NCBI GenBank assembly: GCA_004335835.1
Contig: RWJK01001356.1
Span: 1 to 64,000 of the forward strand
Length of the DNA stretch: 64,000 bases
Direction: 5' to 3'
Source: Scenedesmus sp. ARA3
Taxonomy: Eukaryota > Chlorophyta > Chlorophyceae > Sphaeropleales > Scenedesmaceae
Every line of letters begins with the position of its first letter. Position 1 is the first letter of the stretch. A program made the position numbers and the translations under genes. Below the pieces are notes generated by a model. That model saw only the letters and a program-made list of their open reading frames with translations. It was not told the origin of the DNA and did not search any database. Of this stretch, positions 1 to 28,927 are shown piece after piece.

Positions 1-120
1 CACTGTGGATGACCTGATGTGGACGATTTGTGGATGAGATGTGGATGGGCCTTGACCATAGTGAGCGTCACTTCGCATCTGTTCATGACGGATGAAGCTG
101 TTACCAAGCAGTGCCGGCAA

Positions 121-895
121 CGGCTGGTAACGGTAACGCGCGGCGGCGGCAGCAGCCGGTAAAGGGCGGCAACGGCAACGGGTGCAGCGGCTGGCAGCGG
201 CCGGTAACGGCTGGTAACGGGCGGCGGCGGCGGTAGGCGGCACTTGTGGCAGCCGCCGCTAGCGGCATCATAGTGTATGCAGCTACAGTTGCCTAAACTG
301 TAACACTGACATGCCTCCAACGTGGCTGACACTGCAGTTACAACTGGCACGAGCCCCGCTCAATGAGCATTGGCTGCCGGCATACTATGCCACGGTTTGA
401 GAGAGGATAGTTACATGTGGGTCCTGGCACCATGGTATGAGCCCTTGGTTGCTGTACTGAATCGAACATGTTTTGCCCCCTGCCAGGGGGCCGAGCAACC
501 AGTGGTTGCTGAACCGAACATGTGCCAGTGTTATCGCGGGACTGACTGCACTTTCTGCAGCCTGTCAGGTGAGAGTAGAAACAGCTCGGCGGGGGGTCCA
601 GGGGGGGCGCCGACAGCCCCCNTGTGGGGTCTGGGGCGCAGCCCCAGAAGCTGTCGAGATGTCAACGTTCGCTGTGCCCAGTTCCACTGCATTTTCAAGC
701 GATTCAGCAGTGAAATCACTGAAAGAGGGGGCAGCCGCCGCCGCCGGCCGGCAGCCGCGCACCAGCCAGCGCTGGTAACGGCTGGTAACGGTAACGGGGT
801 TTTGGGCCACCGCGGCAGCCGGTAACGAGCGGTAACGGTAACGGACACGCCGCCCGGCGGCCGGTAACGGGCGGTAACGGTAACGGTGGTAACAG
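121..895. repeat. GTAACG/GGCGGC-rich low-complexity DNA
   Basis: Two blocks (about 121-250 and 765-895) are built from degenerate GGTAACGG and CGGTAACGGTAACG units mixed with GGCGGC runs. Open frames across them read as Arg-Tyr or Gly/Ala simple repeats and look non-coding. The stretch between the blocks shows no gene I can recognise. A single undetermined base lies at 622. Confidence 0.6.
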
Positions 896-950
896 CTTCT
901 TCCTGTCATGTTCAGCCCAGCAGAGTCAGCAATGACTGAGCCCGGCAGCA

Positions 951-1684
951 CGTCCTAGCCAGCCAGAGGTCGAGCTTAACCACGCATTGCTCACAGAAAC
1001 AATACAGTACACCGGAAACATCAACAGCAAGGTTTGGAAGGCACGATCAGGTCACCCAGGCACTGTTGCATCAGTGACAGCAGCATCTGCAGCAGCACCC
1101 TCACCAGCAGCAGGAGCAGAAGCAAAGAAGCTGGCATGTCAGCGAGCGAGCCTGCCATTTCTTGTCCACAAACATTTTACAGTAAAATCCTTGAGGGAAT
1201 GTCAGCTGTCGTTGCTGCATTACTCTGCAGTGCTGATTTGTTGCATGTTACACAACTGCTAGTACTAAATATTGCCAGCGGAGGGCAGGTTCAACAGCCC
1301 AAAATGTTTATTCTACAGCGGCCGCCGCCGCCGCCGCTGCATGTGGCGCAGACAACAGCGCACAGAGAGCGCTGGCCTTTGAGCGCACAGAGGCGCTGGC
1401 GCAGCAGACCCCTACCAACAGCAGGTGAGGCAGCGATGCTGTATAGCAGGCAGAGGTGGTTTGGCCATCTCTTCCCACTGCTTCTCTACTGCTGCCGCAT
1501 AAGTTTACAGCTCCCTCACCGCTTCACTCACCAGCCTGCAAGCTGCAGCTGCAGACTGCTACTGCAAACAGCTGAACAAAGTGCCATGTATCGCATTTGT
1601 CGCAAGTAATTGTCAAGCAGTTTTGAAGTGTATGCATGATGCCCATGAAGCACCCTTTTGTGTGTCTGCTGCCTCCACCCTGCA
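951..1684. other. No recognisable gene
   Basis: Short open frames only, with no conserved motif and no convincing exon phases. There is a short GCCGCC run near 1,320. I see nothing I can name. Confidence 0.4.
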
Positions 1685-1685
1685 G

Positions 1686-2726
1686 CAATGAAGGCCCCTT
1701 TTACGTGGCGTGCGACAATGATCTGCTGGCCAACAAGCAGGCATGGAAGTCATACACTGCTTTTTGTGCTCGTCTTATCTGTGTCTGTTGTTATTTGCTA
1801 CGCCTCCTACACATGGCTGTCGGGTGTGACATGGTACCACATGTAAACACAACACTTCACACGTCACATGTTTTGTGCTGTGCTCACTTCTTCCTCGCCT
1901 CACCGGTTACTCACTTGATCTGCCAGCGTATGCTAATGCTGCTGTTTTCAGAGGTTGTTCTGACCTGGTCATCCTGCTACACAATGCCCCAAACCCTTCG
2001 TGGCTGACATCCCCACGCACTATGACTACTTCGCCACAAGCATCTCAACGTCACAGCAAGCCACATACGGGGAGGAAGCAGCCATTATCTGCACAAGATG
2101 TATATTAACGGGCCTTACTGACAACGCCGCTGACCCCAAGGAAACTTTTTCCTGTTTGCAGGTAATGCCTCAGGCCCTGAGGGGGAAGAGACGGGCAAGG
2201 GACCTAGAGATGCTATACATGTCCTAGGGAGGGAAGTGGCACCTCCATTAGCTCTGCCTCGTCAGTCCTGCGCGATCCTACACTGTCCTATTGCTCGGTC
2301 TGGCCTGGAGCACCTGGAGCAACAGCTGAGCCGCATGCTACCGGCGGACTGGCGCCATTCAGGTGATACGTCTCATGTTACTTGATGACTTGTGCTGGCT
2401 AACACGCAGGGTGTTTGCTCAGGCGTCTCATGAATCGTTTTGCCTTTTCAAGTCCTGCCAAGTCGATTATGTCGACGCACATTTCGATCGAGAGTGCTCA
2501 GGATGTCTACATGCTTACATGCTATATGCAAACTCTCTGTGAACAGCCGCGAAGGCAGCAGGGATCAAGGTGCCAGACTTCCCTGACTTCAAAAGGCCAG
2601 GCACAGACATGTGCCTCTGTGACACTCTGGCTGAAGAACAACTACCCGCTGAGGAACCACCCGGCGCTGCTCATGGACATCACAAACGCCGACGACACCG
2701 GCGAGATCCCACCCAGCTCCATGTAA
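1686..2726 (+). pseudogene. Coding-like fragments, unassigned
   Basis: Several stretches have the composition of real exons but do not join into one frame. One follows a TGCAG at 1,685 (NEGPFYVACDND...). One near 1,950-2,110 reads HNAPNP, then, after a one-base shift, FVADIPTHYDYFATSI. One near 2,630-2,726 reads WLKNNYPLRNHPALLMD before a stop. They lie just upstream of the primase-like piece and may belong to the same decayed gene. I do not recognise a family. Frame shifts inside otherwise plausible peptides argue for a remnant, although noisy assembly is possible. Confidence 0.3.
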
Positions 2727-3510
2727 ATATGACGCACATAAAGAAGTATGAGAATATATTAGACTCACACGGCCCAGCCTCGCTGCCCTGCTGCAGGAGC
2801 AATCACCCGTCATGTGGCCGCAGCGGGTGTGGTAACAGCAAATCAGCACCCTTGGTAGGCGAGTGTTGTTTGTGGCCACAGCAGAGTGCGTGCAGCAGAG
2901 CATTGAATCAAATACCTCCAGCCTGTACGAGGTCATTCCAGCAGCTGCAGCACTCCGCCCCTACTTTGACCTAGAGTATTATAAGGCTGCCAACCCCACC
3001 CGCATGCCTTCGGCTGATGTTGCTGTTGTGCTCAGCATATATGGAGTAGATTATTCTGCAAAATGCACGGCCTTGGCAGCTCTGTGTTGAGAGATGATCC
3101 GTAGTGCTGGAAGACAGCAATGCATCCAAGTTTTCACAGCACGTAATAGTGCAGTGGTCCGGCAACACCAGCCTAGGCTCCATCGCGCAGGCAGAGGCTG
3201 TGTGCATGCATGTCATAACAAGCATGCCGCATGCACTCAGTGCCGTGCGCACAGCAGCGGGTGCGGCTGGCTGCATCATTGACCAGGTTGTGTACAACAG
3301 GCACCAGCAGCTATGCGTCAAGGGATGTTCACAGAGAGTTTTCATATAGCATGAAAGCATGGAAGTATCCTCAGCACGTTTTTGAGAAGCGCGTCGAAAG
3401 CATTCATGATATCGCGACGTGAACTGGTAAAGGTTTACGGGCCGCTGGGGTTGGACACCCTGCGTATCAACCAGGATCCAAACCATAAAAACATAAAACG
3501 TATCACCTGG
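2350..3510. repeat. Diverged inverted repeat pair, about 0.2 kb arms
   Basis: The left arm (about 2,350-2,560) recurs as the reverse complement in the right arm (about 3,318-3,510). The best-preserved part is around CATGCTATATG and AACTCTCTGTGAACA (2,512-2,548 against the complement of 3,325-3,360). CAGGTGATACGT and CGCAGGGTGT are also shared at the outer ends. The arms enclose the primase-like fragment, giving a palindrome-like unit of about 1.16 kb. The middle of the arms is poorly conserved, so this is an old structure. It could be an inverted duplication or a degenerate mobile element. Confidence 0.5.
2860..3317 (+). pseudogene. PrimPol-like primase/polymerase remnant
   Basis: Two adjacent coding-like pieces in different frames resemble the N-terminal catalytic region of eukaryotic PrimPol (archaeo-eukaryotic primase superfamily). 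The first contains SLYEVIP...RPYFDLEYYKAANP, which matches the family's YEVI...YFDLEF.K..NP block carrying the metal-binding Asp and Glu. The second contains LEDSNASKFSQHVIV, matching the LDSS...KFSRHLI block, and then CIIDQVVYNRHQQL, matching the FVD..VYTRNR block. The order is correct. The pieces are separated by about 60 bases including in-frame stops that I could not resolve as a phase-consistent intron. No complete flanking exons were found, so I treat it as a broken copy; a badly modelled live gene is the alternative. Confidence 0.45.
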
Positions 3511-3519
3511 GATGTGTGA

Positions 3520-4921
3520 AGCTAGGCAGCAGCAGGGTGTTGCATGTTGTGCAACCACTAGGGTGCAGCCTTGATGATAGCCTGGTGTGCCTGCCACAGC
3601 AAGGGTGTCTGTTTCCAGGCAACATCACACAGAGCAAGGCACTGCAACGCGCTGCTGCAACAGGGCCAGAGAATGCAGGGTCGAACACACTGCATGCATT
3701 GGTGTTGCGTGAGATCAGCAGCGGTATGGGCGGTTGCAGCATCATTGGTTGCGCATTGCATGCAACCCAGGCCTCGAGTCACCCAAGCATCTACATATAC
3801 ACCACATCGACTGCATGTGCACACACACAGCACAAAAGCAACAGGGCTCTTGCTGAGCTCGACTGCGCCTCAATGCGCTGGAGAGTATTGTGCAGGTTTG
3901 GGTGCAGGCCAGGCGCATGGTAGCAGCTGGCTGCAGGTCAGGTGCTGCAGCACAAGGGGCCCCAGCATGGCTGCAGGCATACTGTGCTAGGTGGCACCCG
4001 TAGGCTGTAAGTAAAGTGTGCGGCACAAAGTGTGCGGCACAAGAAAGTTTCCTGCAATACTTGACAGTGCCTTTGCACTGCCTGCAGGCTCAGCGGCTAT
4101 TCAACAGCTGCGGCAGCATTCTTGGACATTGTGCAATGGTTGTAGCAAGGTTGTGAGGCCGTGACGATGGTGGATGCTGCATTGCCTGTATTTCTAGAAC
4201 ATGTACGCATTTAACTTCAACGCTGGCTTTGCAGGCCACCTGGCAGTCCTTGTTGTACAACAAGTAAGTCAGCACAGTCCTATCAACCAGCGAAACTTAG
4301 AAGGTGCCAAGCTTGGCAAGGCATGAAGTGCAGTGTACACATACCTAGTCATGCCACCGGTGTTGATATTTTCACCTGGTGTATCTGGACACCAGGCCGG
4401 CAGCGCTTGACCCGCCATCATGGCATGTGTGTGACTCAAAGCTGCTTGGGAGGACTGAAGGTCGAGCCAGGTTGCCCACAGGTGCACAACGGGTGCCCAC
4501 TAACGGCACCTACCTCACACATAGATACTGTAAAAGCAGTGTAGTTGCATCGATCTCCAAAGGAGGATTGATCGTCACACATGTGGGGTGTGAAGAGTTG
4601 GCGAAAAGCACCATGAGATGCGTGGGTCTGGGTGGGAGAGGCTTCAACCAGTGCACGTCAGACGCATCAAACTAAGACTAATAGATCAACACGTTCTACA
4701 TATTGTTAATGTCATGCACGACCAGAATTCTTAAGCGTGTGCACCCTTCAGCAGGCCCTACTGGACGCTCTGGGATGTTCCCCGACTTACAACTCGTCAA
4801 CATACAGTTTAGTGTACATTTAAGTTACTAACATCACTATGTGTAGACGGTCGTGTTTTCTGGACAGAGCCCCTGACCGGGTGGTGGTGCTGAGTGCATC
4901 GGGAGCAGACTACCGCAGTTG
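3520..4921. other. No recognisable gene; probable upstream region of the Cys-rich gene
   Basis: No exon series was found. The last part should hold the promoter and 5' leader of the gene beginning at 4,922. I see no clear TATA box or other named element. Confidence 0.35.
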
Positions 4922-20284
<15,363 letters not shown>

Positions 20285-22869
20285 GCGCACCTTGGGTGCG
20301 GCGGTGTGCTGCTTCCGCGCGGCCCAACTCAATTGTACGTGCACGGCCGAGGCTGCTTGTCTCCTGCAATAGATGCTGTAGAAGCGCCTGCAACTGAAGC
20401 ATATTGGGCCATTGCTGGTTCAGGTGCTGCTGCAGTGGCATTCGCAGACGCGTTGATTCACACCTGGTCCAGCATTCACCACAGCAGTGCATGCTGCACA
20501 CAACATCCGCTGCATGATGCATGTCAGTCGAGTGTTTCATACATGCTGCATAGTGTGGTCGAAACGAAGTTGCTGTTTTGTACAGGCAGCGTATAAGCTG
20601 GTGCAGGGGCTGGTGCCTGTTCACGCACAGCAATTGGCTGCGCAACAGGTGTGTATCCATGGGTTGCAACCACACCAACTGCTGGCATGCTGCCATGCGT
20701 GGTTGTGCAAATCAGCTAGCTGCGTGGTGTGTTGTGCAACAAATGCATCACCATCCTTGCTGATGCACAGTTCTAGCTTGATCCACTAGTGCGGGCACAT
20801 TTGCTTATGCTCATGTGATGACTTGATACAGCAGCAGTGTCATGCTGCTGAGGCAGCCTGTCACTGTGGCAGCAGTGCTGGGGATTGGTTTGTATTGCAG
20901 GTGCAGGAGTCTAGGGTTCAGTTTACCCAAACCCTACACCCAAAGGCAGGGTTTATCTCCAACTGACAGCAGTACATGCGGAGCTGATGCGCATTGGATG
21001 GTGCATTCAGGTGATCTGCTGCATTTGGACAGTAGTTGCGGCATCGGTTGGCATGATCATGCAGTGCTCTGGCCATCAGCACAAGCAGGAGGATATGGCA
21101 CCCCTGTCCCTGCACACCCTCACATCGTCACGCATTTCAATAACAACTGCACAACACCTCATGTGGTTTACAAGGGCCTTGTTGCCAGCCCTTTTTCATC
21201 CCGGCCAGAAGCGGCACTGCCACAGTCAAATGACTGTCGTGTTGACATTGTCTGGGGATTCCCCCTAGGGCCCCTGCTGGGCAAGGGGCCCCGAGCTTGC
21301 TAATGTTGTGGTGCCAGCAGCAGAACCCAGTCTCTTTATGGGCTTCCTTCTTTTCATGTGTTACGTTGTGCAGAAGGGATCATCACCTTTTGGACTTCTG
21401 GCAGCAGTGTTACTGCCAGCATCCCTCTTGACACGCTAAATTCCTGTGCATGTTCCTGCGCAACTCACACCTAGGCTTTGGATCCTTCATGCACACTATG
21501 ATTTGTTTCGCTTGCGGCAGTGAGCCAGCTTGCGAAGCTGGCGACTGCAAGCACAGGTATTGCTCGTTGCTGCCGTCAATCCTGCGGCAGTCTCACCATC
21601 ACCGTCCTCATCAGCAGCCTGCTGTTGTTCAGTAGCATACCACAGCTGGCTCCATTGCAGAGCAGATACCACAGCTGGCTCCAATGCAGAGCAGAAGCTG
21701 TGATGTGCAACGTGCTGCATTAAGTGCCTGTTGCATTTATACATTTGTTGCTTGGTAGACGGGTAGAACTTAGCGAGGTGGGTTTGTCGTCCTCCTTTCA
21801 TCAGCAGCATTGCTTGGCAGTGTGTTGTCAAGAGTCCGTGCATCAGGCAGCTGAGGTCTCCGCACAGCAGAAGCTGGCAGCCTGTCAGCTGCTGTCACAC
21901 TGTGCTGCTACATTTGAGAGTGATTTGATTTCATCAAGCCTGCACAGCAGGCAATGTTGAGCAGGTTTGGTTGTGCAGCTGCAACACAGACCGCAGCCAG
22001 TGGCTGCGCAAGCAACTGCGCAGCGGCACCATGCAAGAGGCCAGTTCATGCGCAATGCCAGCTTTAGGCGTGCTGCCAGCTTTTGGATTTGCTGCAGCAC
22101 AAGCACCAGCAGGTTGGACCTTCTGTACGGGTGGTCTGCTGTCATGCCTTGACAAGGTTTGGATTACTACGTTGTTGCTGGCAGGTGTACTGCATGGAAT
22201 GCAGCCTGAGCTTACTACTCTGCCACAGGCAGTGTTGTGGCGACTGCCAACGACAGTTTTTTTTGCGGAGGTAACAGAAGCAACCAGCTGACAGTAGCCG
22301 GCTGGCAATTCAAGTGTGGAGGATGCGGTTCAGCAGATCATTGGGAGGTTTTTGCCACTGGCTGAGCCTGGCTGAGCCAAGGATGCTGGCCCACGCCTAC
22401 TTCTCCATGACCGGCAGTGCTCAGCTACTATATTTGCATCGAGCTGGCAAGGAAAGTGTACCGTACGGTACTGCGACAGATGGGGCACGGCCACCCGTCC
22501 AGTGGGCGTCACTGCTGCCAGCAGTGCTGCCTTGCTGCACTTGCAAGCACTTGCTTCTGTCAGGCTTGGAGAGCGTAGTGCCAGCCAAGTCTGTCTTGCA
22601 ACACCGTGATGAGATGTTCAATGACTGTGCCTGTTCAACCAGAGGAAGTGGCGGTTGTGCCAGCAAGTTGAAGTTCCTCGTGTTACCCGCACCTCCAAAG
22701 CCCTAGCAGTTGAACGATCACCGAAACGGGCAGGTTGCAACCGTGAAAATCTACTCTGAAGCGTGTAATATGCTGTATATTTGAAATTGCAGGCGTCGTG
22801 GACAAACAGGTAGCGCTTCGTGCGTAGTTGCGTTCACCAGTGCTCTTTCACGAAGCATATCCAGCATGG
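20285..22869. other. Intergenic region between the Cys-rich gene and VPS41
   Basis: After the TGA at 20,282-20,284 I find no further exon with a conserved motif or matching phase. The right end must contain the VPS41 promoter and leader, but I see no distinctive element. A further Asp-box exon is not excluded. Confidence 0.4.
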
Positions 22870-24278
22870 ATGAACGCTATTGACGTCAAAGCTATGCCGG
22901 ATGCATCTGACCCTAGTGACGGCGCTGTGCAAGGCGAGGCAGAAGCGACACAGGTCACTACGGCTCCTGCACCAACAGCAGCAGCAGGAGCAGATGATCT
23001 GGAGCCGCAGCTCAAATACGAGCGCCTAGGAGCAGATGTTAAAAGCATCTTAAAAGATGCCTCCGCAACTGCACTGTGCCTGTCTGAGAAGGTGCTTGCA
23101 CTGGGCACCAGTGCTGGCAACATACACATACTAGACTACTCAGGCAATGAGGTAGGGCCACGCCCGGATGTGGCTTACAGCAGCACCCGCAACAGAGCTG
23201 AGGATTATGGAATTTCACTGTCTGAACACATCAATCCAGCACAGTGGCTGCGCGGCTCGCAGCAGCAGCAGCAGTGCGCTTCAGTTTGCTCTGCATGTTG
23301 TATCGCTGTGTTTCGGTGCCTGCTCCAGCAACAGCAATCCCCAACTATGTCTTTCGTCACATTACAAAACGCGCGAGTCAAGCCAGCTCACAGTTCGTAT
23401 CTCATCCGCCTGATGTGCGCTGCTGCTGCAGGTGAAGCGCTTCGCCCTGCACAGCCAGCCAGTGCGCCACATCAGCTTTGATGACAAGGCGGAGTATGTG
23501 GCCAGCTGCTGCGGGGAGAACTACGTCTCGGTGAGCAGCAGCAGCAGCACTGATTTTAGGGCACAACTGCACTACGTATTGGTGCACCAAGTTCGCAGTT
23601 GAGCTGCAGTAGCAGCAACAGTGGCAGCAGCACCAGCAGGAGGAGCAGGAGGAGCAGCAGCAGCAGGAGCAGCAGCAGCAGCAGCTCAGACCATAGTACA
23701 CAGGCGCACTTCTAGCAATGCAAGCAGTGCAGCCCTTTCCTTGCTCTGGAAGGGCAGCACCGGCAGCACTGGCAGCAGCAACAGGCTGCAAATGCGAGGT
23801 GTCGTGGGTAAAGTGCTGCTGCTGGATGCCTTGCCTTGCTGTGTTCAGTGTGTGCTGTTGTGTGCTGCTGCAGGTCAGCGGGCTGTACACTGATGAGACA
23901 AACAAGTACACCTTCAAGCGGCCTATTACGGTGAGGACAGCAGCAGCGGGAGCAGCAGCAGCAGCAGCAGCAATAGCAGCAGAGCGGCGGAGGCAGGGGC
24001 TTGTCTGCACTGTGAGGCTCACTTCCTGCAGCAGCACAAGCAAAGCAGATGGCACGCACACTCACTCAAAACGCGCAGAGGGCTGAGGTGCCTGTCAGCA
24101 GTTGCATTCGAGTTACCAGCAGCAGCACCAGCACCAGCAGCAGCAGCAGCAATGCTCGCCATGCTGGCTGCCTGACCATACCGCAAATGGTCTCCTATTC
24201 AAACGACAGCCGTAGAGGTTGCTGCATGTTCAGCAACCTGGCCTTTCCCGCCCCTGCTGCTTGATCTGGCTGCTGCAC

Positions 24279-24346
<68 letters not shown>

Positions 24347-27300
24347 TGGTAGCGCTGGACCCCCGCTATGCGTCGCGCAAGACGCACGAGTTTGTGACGG
24401 GCGATGTGCGCGGGCGGCTGAAGCTCAGCTCTCAAGTAGGTGTTGAAAGGCAGCACTTTCGGGCCTGCTTGCATGGCTGCATGCATGTGTGGAGCACCGG
24501 TGTGAGCTCGAGAGAGTGTCTTGTTGAGTTTGATCGTGTTGCTGGTGTGGGAAGTGACTGCTCGGGCATGCTGTGCGTGCTGGTTCATGGGCTGATCAGT
24601 GCGTCAAGCCAGCAGCAGCCAAGGCTTGCTTCAGCTCACATGCACATGCCAAGGGCACGCAGCTCCCAGGCCAGGGTGGATGGGTCTAGCTGCGTGTATG
24701 CTGCGTATGTGAACGTGCTTCAAGCACGCAAGGATACATAGGCGCCCACAGTCCTACGCGCCAATGTCTTGTCCGTCCGTCACTTGAGTAAGACAGACAT
24801 TACCACGCTGCTGCTGCTGCTGCTGCTGCTGCATTAGGGCTGGCTGGGGCGCAATGACATGGTGCTGCACCAGGCCAGTCCTGCAGCACAATGCGTGACT
24901 CTCACTGCTGCTGCTGTGATGTTACTTCTGCAGGGCTGGCTGGGGCGCAATGACACGGTGCTGCACCAGGGCGAGGGGCCCATTCGTGCAGTGGCGTGGC
25001 ATGGACCCATCATGGTGTGGGCCAGCGACGTGGGTGTCAAGGTGCGGCGCAGTGTACGCAGCATGTGGTCGATTTACGGAGTTTCCGTATGTGAACCGTC
25101 TGCTGTGAGCTGCGTTCAGTGCAGCAACCCACCATTGCATAGTGGTTTCGTCACATGGACAGCATGGCAACTGTACCAGCACAGCCGCTGAAGGTTCTAA
25201 AGCCCCAGATTCCTCTCTGTCACCACCAGTATGTGTCCTCGCAGTTTCCACTCTCCACCCTGACCTTTAAACCATCCAACCATCTGAACCTGTTGTTTAT
25301 CTCTGCTTAAACTTGCCTCAACAACCCTGTCCGGTGGTGTCTGCTTTCACTCGTTGTGCATTTCCTCCCTGCTTGTGCAGGTGTACGACACCAACCAGCA
25401 CCAGATGTTTGGCAGCATCCCGCGCCCGCGTGGCGGCCGCTTCCCTGAGTGCTGCGAGTGCCGGCTGTACCTGCACCAGGGCGAGGACCTCTTCGTGGCC
25501 TGGCCAGACTGCATCCAGGTGCGGGAAACAATAAAAGCACTACGTTTTGCTATGTTCAACAGTGTAACCTGTTCGTGGCCTGGCCAGACTGCATCCAGGT
25601 GTGGCCTTTTTTCATCACCAATACCTGCACTTTTGTGCTACTGGACAAGCACCTTGCACACCTGCACTAGGGCGAGGGCTTGTGCGTGGCCTGGCTAGAC
25701 TGCATCCGGTGCGGGGTGCGGCTAGCCAGTTGTACTGTCCTGATCTGTGTCACACAATCGGCATCAACCATCTCGCAAGACACCAACATGATGTGTGTTT
25801 TGAGGTGAGGTGGTGTGTGGAGTTACGCACGTCACACAACTCCCAGCACCCTTGGTGATGTACGTGCTGCTGTTGCTGTCAACGGGCAGCCTCACCTGCC
25901 TGTCCATCTATGCCGTACTCGTCTGCTTGCTTGCTTGTGCGATTGCTGGCTGGCTTGCCAAGGTGCTGTAGGTTTCATTGATATTTTGATTTTATGAATT
26001 ATGCTAAAATATAGAATTATTAATCTAAGAATGTGTTTAATGGCTTTTTGCGCGCCACCAGTGCCGCCGGCACCGACACGGTGTCTGCTGTGGTCTGGCC
26101 AGCTCAAGCTCAGCATGCCCTGTCTGTCACCTCTGCTTGTTGGCTGTTGCCGGCCAGGTGGCCAAGGTGCTGAGCGCCACCGACCCGGTGTCTGATGCTA
26201 CCTCGCCAGCTTGTGTTCTGCCTGCTCTGCCTGTCACCTCTGCTTCTCTGCTGTTGCCGGCCAGCACCTAACCTGCCTGCTGTGCCTGCTGTCTCTCCGT
26301 GCTGCTTGTCTTACATGCCGGCCTGGTGGCCAAGGTGCTGAGCGCCACCGACCCGGTGTCTGGCCAGCGCCAACATGCTTGCTTTGAAAACTCAGTTGCC
26401 TGCTGCCACTGCCTGCCTGCTTACTTGTTGCCGGCCAGGTGGCCAAGGTGCTGAGCGCCACTGACCCGGTGTCTGGTGCGATGCAGCGTCGGCTGAAGGT
26501 CACCAGCAGCATACCGGCAGACTTCTTCTGCCTGGTGAGGCGCGGCATGCAATGCGACACAGCAGTATAGTGCTGTGCAATGCGTGAATTGCAGTTTGGT
26601 ATAGTTTACTGTCAAGACTGAACCTGGCCCCAGTCACTAGCACAGCTCGCCTGCCTGCTGACTTCTGCCTGGTGGGGCTATGGAGGCATGCAGCTCGCAA
26701 AGCACAGCAGGCAGCACAGCGCACACGGCACAGCGCAGCACACACCGCGTAGCGCACATCTCGTAGCACGGCACACAGCACAACAGACTTTTTCTGCCTG
26801 GTGAGGCGCGGCATGCAGCACAGCAGTATAGTATATGGCATGCCCTGCATGTGCTGTGCGGTGTGCTGTGCACTGTGCTACGTGATGTGCACTGTACAGT
26901 GCAATAAGCAAGCAGCGCGCACAGCACAGCGCAACTCTCATCGCGTAGTGCACAACACGCAGCACAGTGCACAGCACACAGCACAGCACATAAATTGGGG
27001 ATGACATGTAGCAGCTGCACCCGCAGGTCATATGATACATCACGCAACACAACGCACATGGCTTGCGATGCCTACTTGATACACTGCATAACATGCAGCA
27101 TGACTCAGCACAGCACACAACACGCCTACCGCATGACTCCGCACATCAAAAAGCATGGCACACAGCATGACTTAGCGCCGCGCACAACATGGCGCACAGC
27201 ATGACTCAGCACAGTGCACATCATGGCGCACAGCATGACTCAGCACAGCGCGTAGCATTGCTCAGCACAGCACACAGCATGGCGCACAGCATGACTCAGC

Positions 27301-28885
27301 GCAGCGCACAGCATTACTCAGCACAGCGCACAGCACAGCGCACAGCGTTACTCAGCACAGCGCATGGCACAGCACATAGCACAGCGCATAGCACAGCGCA
27401 CAGCATTACTCCGCACATCGCACAGCATAGCGCACAGCATGACAGAGCACAGCGCACAATATGGCGCACAGCATGGCACACATCATGCACACAGCATGGC
27501 GCACAGCACGTCACAGAGCATGACGCACAGCATGACACAGCAGCATGGTGCACAGCATGGCACATATTTTGGCGCACGCATGACACTCGAGTTTCACCTG
27601 TCTCCTGCAGGGTGCTGTGCCCCATGGTGATGACTTGGCAGTGCTGGCGTATGTAACAGACCAGGACCCTGACCGGGAGCAAGTGGGGCTCACAGGGGAG
27701 CCTGATGCAGCAGCAGCAGCAGTAGCAGCAGCGGTTGATGGCGGGGAAAGCAGCGCAACCGCATCAGCGGATGGAGAAGCAGGTGCAGTTGCAGTGGCAG
27801 GAGAGGAGCAGCAGCAGCCAAAAGAGCAGCAACCGGCAGGGCATGAGCTTGAGGCCGGAAGCACTGCAAATGTAGATGGCGCCGCATTGGAGCAGCAGCA
27901 CCAGCAGAAGCCTGAACCAGGCGAAGGTGATAGTGCCGCCGCTGCTGCAGCTGCTGCTGCTGCTGCTCCGATCAACATTCCGCAGCCAGTGCGGCGGCCG
28001 CAGCGGGCAGCCAACGCCATTGTGCACTCACCTGGAGGGCCTAGCCTGCTGGAAGCTGCTGCTGCAGCAGCTGTTGCTGCTGCCACTGCTGCTGCTGCGG
28101 CAGACACTGCTGCCGCTGATGCAAACAGCACGGCAGCAGCAGCAGCAGCAGCAGGGGACGGCAGCAGCAGCAGCCCTTCACGTACAGCCAGCGGAAAGAC
28201 CCATCCTGTGGTCTCCTATGCAGCGTCCAGCAGGCGGGGTTCTGCAGGGCATGAGGTCCAGGGTTCTGCAGCTGGTGGTGCCGGGGTTCAGGGTTCAGCT
28301 GAGCTGCCGCCCAGGCCTGCCAGCTGGGGCAAGTCCATGTCTTTCATGTCCAGGGCATCTGACACATCAACAGCAGATGTCACACAAGAAGGTGCGTGAT
28401 TAAGCAGTCGGCCTCAGCAACTGTGGCGAGCAGAGGGTTTTAGCATCTGCATGCAAATTTGTGCCATGCAGCAGACATGTGCCTGTATGTGCAATCCCTT
28501 GCGTTCGTGCACCCTCTTCTGCAATCTGAAGGTCTGCATTTCCACCTCACCAGTTGCTGCTGTTGCTGTGGTGGTGCATGCAGCGTACATCCCTCCGGGT
28601 GCACCCCTGCGACCTGAGCTGCGCATCCTGTCCCTGCGAAACCCCAGCGGTTCAGCGGCCCACAGCCACCCTGAACCCTCGTCATCGTTATCGGGTGCTA
28701 CTCAGGGCTTACTTTCACACCCTGCCAGCTGCTGCTTTGAAAAGGCGTCAGATGCTCTCAGTGTGGCAGGGTACCAGCAGTACCTGCCAAAGGACTATGT
28801 GCTGGTGCCTTCATATGGTCATGAGCTCGCCCTGCCATCAGCAGCAGCGAGCGATGCGCGGCGGCGCATGCGGCAGCAGCAGAAG

Positions 28886-28927
<42 letters not shown>

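Noticed and set aside
20905..20950. Telomere-like CCCTA/TAGGG strings
   Set aside because: Only isolated matches, with no tandem TTTAGGG-type array.
26637..27682. Cys/His-rich open frames on both strands
   Set aside because: They come from the CACAG satellite in a VPS41 intron and show repeat-driven composition.
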